This document shows positions 34,480 through 45,900 of a stretch of DNA of 64,000 nucleotides, piece after piece. Where the stretch lies: positions 33,700 to 97,699 of the forward strand of contig JASANG010001817.1 of assembly GCA_030248215.1 (NCBI GenBank), given 5' to 3'. Both the position numbers and the translations under genes were made by a program. The stretch is from Enoplolaimus lenunculus (Eukaryota; Nematoda; Enoplea; Enoplida; Thoracostomopsidae). Under the pieces are notes generated by a model. It searched no databases. It had not been told where the DNA came from and was given only the letters and a program-made list of their open reading frames with translations. Numbering within the stretch: position 1 is the first letter of the stretch; each line of letters begins with the position of its first letter.

Positions 34480-34795
34480 ATCCTAGGCAAAAATCTCAAA
34501 AAACTTTCTGGTTCGTTGGATTCACACATTTAAATTGACTAATTATTAAATTGTGATCAAGAACGAAACTGCTTGAAATAAAATGAGACTGAGAAAGTCG
34601 ATGCTACTGGCAAGCTGGGTTGTTGGTAAAAGCCTTTGTAATTAGGACTATTGGACGACAGCGACAGCTGCAAACACTGCCGACGCGTGCGAATTATTCA
34701 CCTGTAACCGATTGTCAATCAGGTTCGACGAAAAATGTGATTATTAATAGTACAAATTTAGGCCAAAACACCAAAACGTGTGCCATAAGATCGAT

Positions 34796-34969
34796 GGTCG
34801 ATGTATAAAGATCCACGGGCTGAAACGTTTTTCTGTGTGACTGCCATAGAGTGAGCTTAAGCATGGGATTAGACTTAGGTCTAGTAAGCACCATTCGTAC
34901 GCTTAGGTTTTAACTTTGGCCTAGAAATATGCTTATACTACTGTTACAGCCCTGTTGTATACGTTTGCC
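34796..34969 (+). mobile_element. Family A MITE
   Basis: GGTCGATGTATAAAGATCC to CCCTGTTGTATACGTTTGCC. The TTAGGC core is nearly eroded. Confidence 0.65.
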
Positions 34970-35242
34970 AAATCGATTATATTTATTATGTGGGGGTATT
35001 GGTTTTGGTTTGGCTTTTTATTTGTTTAGTTGTAATTTTGGCATTCATAGACATCCGAAAGCAGGGACGCCAGAACCAGTGGATACGATGTGAGGCACAT
35101 GATATTTTGGAACACATTGCATTTATCTACTCATGGACGGACTTGCCGGCTGGTTTGGCCCTTAAAGTAAAGCTGGTTTGAAATTGAGCATCTGAAAAGG
35201 GAAAATTTTGTTTGATGGAATTTAACCAGTGACGGTTCCGGT

Positions 35243-35461
35243 GGTCCATGCGAAGATCAGAGACCGATCATTTTTCTGTGGAAGTGCAATAAAGTAAACT
35301 TAAGCTTTAGACTAATTTTTTTGCTTAGGTTTAGGTTTTAGGTTTAGGCCTGGATTAGGTATAAGCTCATTCTTACGGTAAGGCTTAGGCCATAGACTCA
35401 AGCTAAATAGACTTAGGAATATGTTTATACTACTGCTACGGCCTTGTTGTATACGATGGCC
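35243..35461 (+). mobile_element. Family A MITE
   Basis: GGTCCATGCGAAGATCAG to CCTTGTTGTATACGATGGCC. Confidence 0.7.
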
Positions 35462-35648
35462 GTCTCGTTTTGTTTAAATGTCAGGGAAGGTTTTGGTACC
35501 AGTCGAACCCTTTTTATCAAACAAATAAACATTCGCCTCATATATTTTTTAATTTTGAAACATGGGTTAACAAAGACGTCTGGTTCGAGCTCCAAACCAG
35601 TCTGTGGGGGCACTTTTGGGGTAATGACACACCTGACTCCACCATTTT

Positions 35649-35900
35649 CACTGTAATTTCAATGAGTTGATTTTAACTTAGAATGAGTTGAATCACTCAG
35701 TCTGAGTTAGGATTATCAGAACTCAGAGTTTTGAGTAGGTTCAATTCATTCTGAGTTAATTTACTCAATTCACCCAGAGTCAACTGAACTCAGACTAAGA
35801 AGCAACTCAACTCAGAATGAGTTAATGTTTACGGTTATTAGTCCAGAAATAACCAACTCGCAAGCTGAATTGATTAATCAACACATTGTAATTTACAGTG
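35649..35900 (-). mobile_element. Family D MITE, full length
   Basis: CACTGTAATTTCAATGAG to TGTAATTTACAGTG, interior reversed. Confidence 0.8.
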
Positions 35901-36110
35901 TTGACGTCCCTGCTTTCCGAAGGTTATTTTAGCATATTTAAACGCTCACCGCTAGTAGCTTCTGTTTCCTATTTTAGAAATAAACTAAATTTTTTACATC
36001 TGTCTATAAAACAAAGTTTTATTTTAAAGTTTTCTTAAAAATAGAATGACATTTCAGAAAATTCACCTTGACAAAGATCAGTGCTGTAGGTTTTTTGAAG
36101 AGGTTCAAAA

Positions 36111-36395
36111 TCTATATATTAAAGCTGGAACGGTCCACTTACGTATTTTGCAACTTTCCAGCATAACTTTGTTTACAACAATTTGTTAGGAAATACACGT
36201 GATTGTTCTATGAAAGGAAAATTTGCAAGGAAATTTTTGAGCTTTCGCTACGCTTGCGCATCGCGCAAAGCCGACAGACTATAGTATACTTTATATTGTA
36301 TAAATATATACTTCAATTCACATGTATAGTAGATACGTTTAAAGTACGACAACAATTTACAGTTGATTTTCAAATTAACTTAACTGGGAAATCGT
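36111..36395 (+). mobile_element. Family M Helitron-like element, diverged
   Basis: A/TCTATATATTAAAGCTGGAACG start. The interior holds a remnant of the small frame. The 3' hairpin is not recognisable. Confidence 0.45.
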
Positions 36396-36493
36396 AAGCT
36401 AACAAATGAGCCGATCAAACGTTTTCATTGGTTAAATATTCACATTGAAATTCCCAGCTCAGAGTCGCGAATTAGGATTGTCTTAAGAACATA

Positions 36494-36656
36494 GGCCCAT
36501 GTAAAGATCAGAAGGGACGGAACGTTTTTCTATGAGACTAGAGTAGAGTACGCCAAAGCATTAGCGTAATTATTTTGCTTGGCTTAGCCTTAGGCTTAGG
36601 CTTAAGCTACGGAATATGCTTATAATCCTGTTCCGCCCATGTTCTTTATATTGGCC
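36494..36656 (+). mobile_element. Family A MITE
   Basis: GGCCCATGTAAAGATCAG to GTTCTTTATATTGGCC, core TTAGCCTTAGGC. Confidence 0.8.
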
Positions 36657-36761
36657 AAAACTTTGCACTTGGTGTGTAGGTATTACTCGCATACTATTTG
36701 TGTTTTTGCTCACAGTCTACCCTATGACTGAAAGAGTTAATTTTAAAATTTCAATTTTAAT

Positions 36762-36941
36762 TCAAAAACACAATTCGCACGCTCGTAATACGCCAAGTCG
36801 AGTCATTAAATTGCACCCTGAAATACAACTCCAGCCGTCTACTTTTCGATACGATACTGTGTACGCTTCTGATTGGCCGTTGATTTCGTAACGAAGAAAT
36901 TGAGTTAAACTTTCGCCGAAAAATTCAAATCGTCGTTGAAG
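36762..36941 (-). CDS. Nitrobindin-like gene, exon 5 (terminal)
   Basis: Acceptor AATATTTCAG, phase 0, 59 codons then TGA. Encodes the last two barrel strands and a Cys-containing tail (SCISGCNLMTRLGVLRACEL). No AATAAA close by; ATTAAA overlaps just after the stop. Confidence 0.65.
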   Translation of the reverse strand, partial: LQRRFEFFGESLTQFLRYEINGQSEAYTVSYRKVDGWSCISGCNLMTRLGVLRACELCF

Positions 36942-39900
36942 CTGAAATATTAAATTTGAAAATAGACTAATGATTAATATTATGCCGTCGGCATAAGCAG
37001 TAGTTCAAAGTTTCTATACGTAAACCTGGGTTCGTGTTTCAGCTGAGTTAAGAACATTCTATGACCTGGGTGATATTCTTAGTGGCCTTTTATAAATGTG
37101 CTGAATATTGAGCGTCAGCATTCACCGGTTCGAAAGTTACAAGACCTATGACAAACTTATGTTTTCAAATAGCAACCATTTTCAAGTACCGATTGAACGT
37201 TTGTTGCGTCGGAAAAAGCACGAAAAGATCGTTTTCCAAAATTTTTCATTCGAAATTCAATTGATCCAAAATCAGCCCGGCCTTCTTCCAGTGTTGTATA
37301 TCCTGTCATAAACAATAAACAACACACATACATACATATATACTTAAGTATATAAAAAATAAATAAATACACATATATATAAATATATATATATAAATAT
37401 ATATACATATATATATGTATATATGTCGTGTTCTGAACACATATTTGGTTAATTTTACAATTAGGTTGTTTTAAATGCTAATTCTTGTTTACTCCCGAAC
37501 AACCTAAACCAGACATGAACTTTTAAAAAATATTATGATAGCAACCACCAACAACGGTATCACGACCACTCGTCGCCTTGACAACTCGTCGACCGATAAC
37601 TTTGTAATCCGAAATTTCATCGATTCGGCAATTCGTCGCTCGTTATTACGCTTTAGACGTAGGCTTTGGCTCAGGATTACGCTTCAAATTATGCTTAGAT
37701 TTTAGGCTCTAGGCCACTGTTGGGCGACAAGGTGTCGGCTGACGAATTGTCGTAGATTCAGCAAGAACACCCCTGTAAAATTCAGATATAGCATGCTTTC
37801 CACCGCTATCTGTTCAGGCCGTCCCAGGTGACTACCGTCTAGAACTGCGCAGTTGAAACCTTGGGCTAGTAGGTTCTTGGAATAGGGACCATTTTCTGTG
37901 TTGGAAAACAACCAAGTTCGTTTGCATACGCATTATGGAATCTGTTTGACCCCCCTGAATTTCTGTAATAACCTGAGTTTAAGTACCGCAATATTTTAAT
38001 ACCTCGTCCCATGTAAAGATTAGGGGCGGAACGTTTTTCTGTGAGACTGCAATAGAGTAAGCTTAAGTTTTAGACTAATTTTTTTGCTTGGCTTAGGCGT
38101 AGGCTTAGGCTTAGGAATATGCTCATTCTTACGCTTACGTTTAGGCTTAGACTTAGGCTTAGACTTAGAAATATGCTCATTCTTAAGTACGCTTACATTA
38201 GGCTTAGACTTAGGCTTAGGCTTAGGAATATGCTCATTCTTACGTTTAGGCTTAGACTTAGGCTTAGGCTTAGGAATATGGTCATTCTTACACTTACGTT
38301 TAGGCTTAGACTTAGGCTTAGGCTTAGAAATATGTTCATTCTTAAGTACGCTTATGCTTAGACTTAGGCTTAGGCTTAGGCTTAATAATATGCTTATAAT
38401 ACTGTTCCGCTCCAGTTCTTTACATTGGCCAATACCTCGATCATTAGTTGATAGAAACGCTGATTTAAAATCTCTGTCGAATCGAGTTCGATTTTTCACC
38501 AATAAATAGCCGTATTCGTCCCAACGTTTCTGACCAAAACGATCAAACACTTTTCCGCTGAAGTGAAAATTGTTTAACTAGGTTTGGACCTTTGTGCACG
38601 CTGATTAAATTCCGTATGAGTTGATTAATTAACTCAGAATGAGTTCAATCAATTCCGAATGCTCAGTTGTGAATGATCATAATTCAGAGCTCAGGCTTCT
38701 GAGTGAATTCATCTCATTCTGAGAGTTAAAATCAACTCACTGAAATTTAAAAGTGTTGAATTTTTAAGAGTCGCTTTATAGAGAACAAATCCTATTTTGT
38801 TGAGCTCATTATATAAACTCGGTTGCCTAAATGAACAGCGCTAAATGCTAAGTAAAATATTAACTTTATACAAAAATCAATATTTCGTTCTAATTTTGCA
38901 ACGAAATAATAGTTTCTGAAGCAACTTTGACGCTAAAAACACACTGAGTGTAAAACTGGTAAGCGGCGATTTTCATAGAATTTTTTTATAAAATTACACA
39001 CTGTAAATTTCAGTGAGTTGATTTTAATTCAAAATGAGTTGAATCATTCCGTCTGAACTAGGACTATCAGAATTCAGAATTTCGAGGTGATTCAATTCAT
39101 TCTGAGTTAATAAATTACCTCATCCAGCGTCAACTCAACACAGAGCAAGAATAAACTCAACTCAGCGTGAGTTAATTTTTGCTGATATTAATTCAGAAAT
39201 AACCAACTCGCAAGCTGAATTGATTAATCGACTCATTGCAATTTACAGTGCAAAACCTGCTTAAAATCAAATACACAGGGTTAAAAACTGGTACGAACGT
39301 ATAATTTAAGCTCCTTGCCCCGAACATTGGCATCACTCCAATCGCAAAGTTGAGCTCGTCGGCGTATGACAACGTTCCGTAAGGAATTAACGGGCTTGTG
39401 ATTCGTAACCAACGCCCGACAAGGTACCACACTGGACGCAGATCAAACGGTAGCCGGTGCAAGTTGAATCCTGAAAATTAAACGGTTTGTTTTTATGGTT
39501 ATTTTGAAATGCTCGAGTGGTGGGGGTCACTAGCGAATCCAGAGGAGGGACGGGGGGAGGGGCGTACGCCCCCACCATCAGAAATTTTTTGTGTCAAAAT
39601 GGTAAGGTTCTTCCCTACCTTACAATAATTCCCCTCAGAAAATATTTTGTAAAAAAATTTTCCCGTACAATTTTTTGTGATAAAATGGTAAGGTCTACAA
39701 TTGTTCGCCCTCAGAAAACTTTTTGATGATAAAATGATAACGTCCCTACCTTACAATTTTTTTATTTCATAACATTTTCCAGCCCGTCCCCCGTTCGAAA
39801 TTTTTGAATCAGCCTCTAGAGGGGTGTCGCGGGGAGTTGTACATTTTTCAACCAAACGACAATTGTTGACAATTCCAAGTCTTCATTACTCTGCTGGAAT

Positions 39901-42900
39901 CATGGTTACCTTCATTATTACCTGTGAGTGCTGAGACTACGCCTAAGGATAAGTTTATGTCCGCCAAATATCTTGTACCTTACATGTATATTATAGGTTT
40001 CGAGGTGTGTTCTGTGGCCCTAACGAAAGATTTTCTGTCTTGACATAACAGATTTGCGAAATTAGTAACGCGATGTGCTCACGTTATTGTGAAACATGCG
40101 TCGAATCGCAAAGTACTAGCTTAAAATTCTAACTTAGTTGGTTCGTATTGCATTAAAGTGCTCTTTACACAAATATTCAAGTTTAGTTAAGCTATAATTT
40201 AAGTTTAAGTCGTTTAGGCTGTAATTGCAATCGTATATTTAAAAATCAACTGTATGAAACAAAACTTTCTTTCATAATAAGGCGCTACGGGTGGCGGACT
40301 GCGCTGTAAGTTCACGGCATAAAATTGAAACAATAACACAAGTATGCCTAATGACGTAGCTAATAGCATATCCATGCTACATTGTTGATTTAATTTGCAT
40401 CTAAAATAAATTAGTAATAACCATTACATAATTACTAATTACTAATCAACCTCAGACCTTGCCCTTGTATATAACAGGACCGAATCGTTTTCCGGCGGGG
40501 CTGTAATAGAGTCAGTTTAAGCTTTAGACTAACATTTTGCCTACGCTTAGGCTTAGGAGTAGGCTCATCCTTACGCTTAGGCTTAGGCTTTTAGGTTTAG
40601 GTTTTAGGCTTACAAATATGCTTATACTACTGCTCCGTTGCTGTTGCTTAGGCATATGTTTAGGCTTAGGCTTAGGAATACGCTTTTACTACTGTTTCGT
40701 TCGTGTTCCATACATTGGCGTAAGACCCTAAAAATACAAATTGAAATATTTTTCGTTTTAGGCATACAGCCTAACGTTGCACAGCTAAACTTAGAACATC
40801 ACAGTGGTATATGTGGGCATACTAGGAGATATAAGGAATATCTCAACAAATTTTTGTGAACTTAAAGAGTGCGTTTACAGGCTGTATGTGCTATTATAAA
40901 AAAATTTCTTGCTCGCTACGCTTGTTCACAGCGCAACTGATATTTTATTACCTGGTTTAAATTCCTGGTTACACAACCTGGTGATATACCTTCACGTACA
41001 GGTCAGTAGCCAGGTCACCTTGATAGCAGGTCTGAACATTTTTCATCACGAGCATACAACGGTTTTCGATGACTTACAAGCAAGGTTAACAATTATCTAG
41101 CGGGACCAAAATGTTTCCACGGGTGCTGAGCCCCCAGTTGGAACTCCATTGGCTGCACAATCGTTCACGTACGGTGCAAACTTGTAAGAGAAAATATACT
41201 TAAAAAAGAAACGAAAGACTAAAACGGTCGCTACGTATAAATACAGCATCTGCGTAAATTTCAAAGCGTATATCCTGTTATATAATTTAATATTTCAATA
41301 TTTTTTTAAGTTTCATAACATTTTGAGGAAAAATTTGGCTAAATTTTTAAATTTATAGTAACTTGCGTTTACACCAACGTGCATGCGAGCGTCTGATATT
41401 GGCAATGCAAAACTTTGTGTTACGTAAAATGAGACCAAAAAAAAACTATATATTAATTTCTAGTGTCTTACATTAATTATTCAACATTAAACATTTAACT
41501 AAATGTGGTTCTAAACAGCGTTAACGAAACAAGCTTTCTACGCGCAAATTTGAATTTTTGAAAAATTCGATTTTTTATGCTCAAGAAGCAAAGACAAAAA
41601 ATTTTTGTCTAAAGATAGAAATTGTGGATATAAATGCGGTAAATGTTCACCTCCAGGGGGGCGGGGGCGTAGCCAGTATTTCGTTTCGGTAGGACGTCGT
41701 AAACGAAAAGTTTTGACTTGTAGGATCCAAAAAGTGATTAGAAAAAATTATAATCCATCTGACGTTCCCCTGTCTTGCATCACTGTTCCCTAAGAGGAAT
41801 TAAACATTGGTAGAATAAAGAAATTTATGACGACTATCAGGTAGGTAGACTACATTGAAATTCGGTTTTTGAATTACATACACTGTGATTAACAAACGGT
41901 TGAAATCGTATCTCTTGTCTGGAGATAACAGGTTTCCAAAGACTCATACACGCACCCCGTAGTTGTTACCCGGTCATTGTTGATTTTCAAACGAACAGTT
42001 ACCGGTGCCGCTATGTAAAAATAAACATTTTGCACGAATTAAGCCCGGACAGTACCGAATTTAAATAAATCCCTATTAAAAAGTTAGCTAAAACGACCCA
42101 AGTATAGAGGACGGCCGGATGGTTTTCCTGCGGTGTTGTATTATAGAGTCTGTTTAAGCTTTAGACTAACTTTTGTGCTTAGGCTTAGATTTAGGCTTAG
42201 GTTTAGGAATAGGCTCATCCTTACGGTTAGGCTTAGGCTTAGGATTATGCTCATTCTTACACTTAGACTTAGGCTTAGTCTTAAGGTTAGGAATATGCTT
42301 ATAATACTGTTCCGCCCCTGGTCTTTTACTTTGGCCCGTAAAACAAACATTGCATGCCAGCTGGTTTTTGGATCTATAATTGAAACTTGTGTAGATTGTG
42401 AGCCTGTGTGAGTTTCAGAAACTCAACAGAATCCAAAAAGGCTTCCGAGCCTTGAGGATTTCATTATTTTCCTGAACTGATCAAAGGTGGGTCAGGTTAT
42501 ATCAAAATGGGACGTTTTTCTACAGGACTGTAATAGAGTAAGCTTACGCTTTAGACTGACTTTTTTGCTCAGACTTAGATTTAGGCTTAGGTTTAAGCTC
42601 ATTGTTTCGCTTAGGCTTAGGATTAGGCTTAGAAATATGGTTATTACTACTGCGTTCCGGCCCTGTTCTATACATGGGTCTCAAAATGCCATACCAATTT
42701 TTATTGCCAGTTGAGTGCTAAGTTGATTTAAACGTACACTGCAAAAAATGGTGAGTCAAATTGACTCTCTTCGAAATAGGTTTTCCCGGACTGCACAAAC
42801 TGAGTCAAAATTGGACTCCGGCAAAGTCAAAATCGACTCAATTTGACTCTGACGGAGTCGCATTTTGATTCAGTTTTGTGTAGTCAGGAAAAGCATATTT

Positions 42901-45900
42901 CAGAGAGAGTCAATTTGACTCACCATTTTTTGCAGTGTAGTGTTAGTTTTAGAAAATCAATTAATTCCTGTTGAACATGTGAAATGAAGATTGTAAGGCG
43001 TAAAAAAATTTTGGTGTTACTGGTAAGACTGCTCCAAGCCGTTTAAATGATTGTTATTCGCTTTTGGTCGAATTTAACAGCAAATCTTTGCACTACAAAA
43101 AATGGTGAGTCAAACTGACTCTCTCCCAAATAGGCTTTTCGGAACTACACAAATGGAGTGAAAGTTAGACTCCGCCAGATTCAAATACAACTACCTGAGT
43201 CGCACGTTTGACTCTGGCGGAGTCGAATTTGACTCAGTTTGTATAGTCCTGAAAAGCCTATTTGGGAAACAGTCAATTTGAGTCACCATTTTCTGTCGAG
43301 ACTACACAAATTGAGTTAAAATTGAGCTCCACCAGAGTCAAATTAAACTCACTGAGTCGCACGTTTGGCTCGGGCAAAATCTAATTTGACTCAGTTTATG
43401 TAGACCTGAAAAGCCTATTTGGGAAAGAGTCAATTTGAGTCACCATTTTTTGCAGTTTGACTTTGTAATTTTCTCGATCGGTTCGTAAACTTTTATCCTA
43501 AAATGATATTAGATGCATTGCTCCTATAGCGGTATAAACAGGTAAAGTTTAACAAATTTATGTTTTTTAATTTTGGTCAACCTATTTTTTGTGCTCATTT
43601 CTTGAAATATAAGTACGCATGGCAATTCAATCAGTTATTTTAAAACTAAAATATTTAATTGCTATTTCATTTGAAATCCGATTAGTACAAGCAACAGTGG
43701 ATCATGACAAGTGTGTGCATCCCTTGGGGTCCCGCATGGTACAAAATGTACCACCGGGCGTTGCGTTTTTAGCCGACCCTTCTTGTTTAGAGGGGGGTCC
43801 CTATCACATGAATACCCCTTAATCAAAGTATAAGGGAACCATGTTTGACGCGGCGTACATAAAGTGCGATGGTTCGCACCGGTTCTATCCCCACTCAAAA
43901 GGGGTGGGCTAAAACGCAACGCGTGCCAGGTACATTCATTTATACACAGAGTGTACCCATTTGCACACTCTTGTAAAAAGAGTCATTATCGACTCTTGAA
44001 ACACAACGGGATCTCGACCATGGGACGTTTACCATCAGTACTCAGCTACAGGAGAGTGATTCCGAACCGGTAAATATAGATCAGGGTCGTAACAGAAGTA
44101 TAGGCATGTTTGAACCAAATCCTAAGCCTTACTGTAAGAATAAGCCCGTACCTAAGACTAAGAATAAGTAATAAGCTTAATTGCAGCTACCGCGGCAAAC
44201 TGTCCGCCCCTGATCTATACATGGGTTCCAAAAACCCTACGGCCAGCTTAATCTATGCTTATAGCTTTAAACTGGATTCAAATAATTTGGTTTAATGAAT
44301 TGTTGTTATCTGTAACAGCATACAAGGTCTACTTTACAAAACCTGCAATTTTCAATTTTAATTCACTGAAAATTCCCGTATGTTGATTTCAAATCAGAAT
44401 GAGTTGAACCCATCCCGAAGTCTGTGCTCTGAACTATATGTCTTCCAGAACTCAGAAATGATTGAACTCATTCTGAGTTAACTAATCAACTCGTCCGAAG
44501 TTGAATTAGCTCAAAACGAGTTAATCTTTCGCGTTATTAACTCAAAAATAACCAGAAATAACTAAATTTGCTTTTTGAGTTGATTAATCAACTCATCGTT
44601 ACAGTGTTCAAATAAACTGTTATAACCATACAACATAGGGCCAATGTAAAGTACAGGGGCGGAACAGTATTATAAGCATATTCCCAAACCTAAGCCTAAG
44701 CCAAACCAAAAAATTAATTTAAAGCTACGCTTACTCTATTGCAGTCCCGTAGAACAACGTTGCGCCACTGATCTTTACATGCACCCAACATTGCATCACC
44801 AAAATGATATAAATTGCACATATTTGATTGCAATATGCAAAAAGTAGTTTTAAATATTAAAATTTTAAAAAAATTTAAATTTAAATTTTGTCAATTTTCC
44901 TTTGATCAACCGCGTTGACTTCGAGGTCGTTTCGTTCCGTGCCAACATCCGTTTGATGGAGCTTCAAAGCCGAGCGCTTCTTGATAAACACAATAGTGTT
45001 TGTAATGACAAAATTTACACCGTTCATGAGCTGGGTTAACTAACATCGGTTTTTGAGGGCTGGTGGCGTTAATATCATCAATTGTACAAAGGCGAGGTCG
45101 ATTTGAACCGCGGTCGAAACATTGGCAACAATGCTAAAACAGGAATGTTTGTGGTCAAGACTCATAAACTCGACTGTGTGTGAAAATTCCTGTGAGACGA
45201 TTTTAACTCAGAATGAATTGAATGATTCGATTGCTCAGTTTGTTGAGTGAGGACTATCAGAAGTCAGAAGTCAGAGCTGATTCAAGTCATTATGACCTAG
45301 TCGACTCTTAGCTGGAATCAACTCAACTCAGAGTGAGTATCAAATCAAGTCTGAGTGAGTTAATATTTAACAATATTAATTAATAAATAAAACTATGTCG
45401 CTGAGTAGATTAACTAGTTCGTTGGAAATTACAGTGTAGTACCTATAGCCAATTAAATATGACTGTACCAGCGAATGAAAACTTTTTCAGGGCGGACTCA
45501 AGCTACCCTGTTTAGAATGATACACTGTAAATTCCAGTGAATTGATTTTTAACTCAGAATGAGCTGAATGCGCTCAGAAGTCTGAGGTCTGAATTAGGTC
45601 TTTCAGAACTCAGAGTTCTGAATTGAATGAACTCATTCTGAATTAGTTAGTCAACTTTAGATGGAATTAAATCAGCTCCGAGTAAGTAATATTTAACGTT
45701 ATTAACTCAGAAACAAATAGCTAATTCTTTATCTGTGTTGGTTAATCAACTCATTGGAATTTACAGCGTAGCGGCGCCCACTTAATTTCATAGCTATGTA
45801 TATTTTGGTATATTAAAACGTACAGCTTTGCATTGGACTGCAGAAACGTGCTGTTTAAAATCAAGCGGACATTCCCATTGATCATCCAAGCAATGAATTC

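Noticed and set aside
38020-38550. 176-codon minus-strand frame rich in Pro-Lys as a separate gene
   Set aside because: Its start is exon 3 of the nitrobindin-like gene and the rest is the CCTAAG array of a MITE; it is read-through, not an independent gene.
42133-42714. Leu/Arg-rich frames in TTAGGC elements
   Set aside because: Hexamer arrays are open in several frames (LRLRLR, PKPK) everywhere in the window and carry no gene signal.
43619-43822. 67-codon plus-strand frame
   Set aside because: It runs into family N, whose other copy at 29.6 kb does not preserve the frame.
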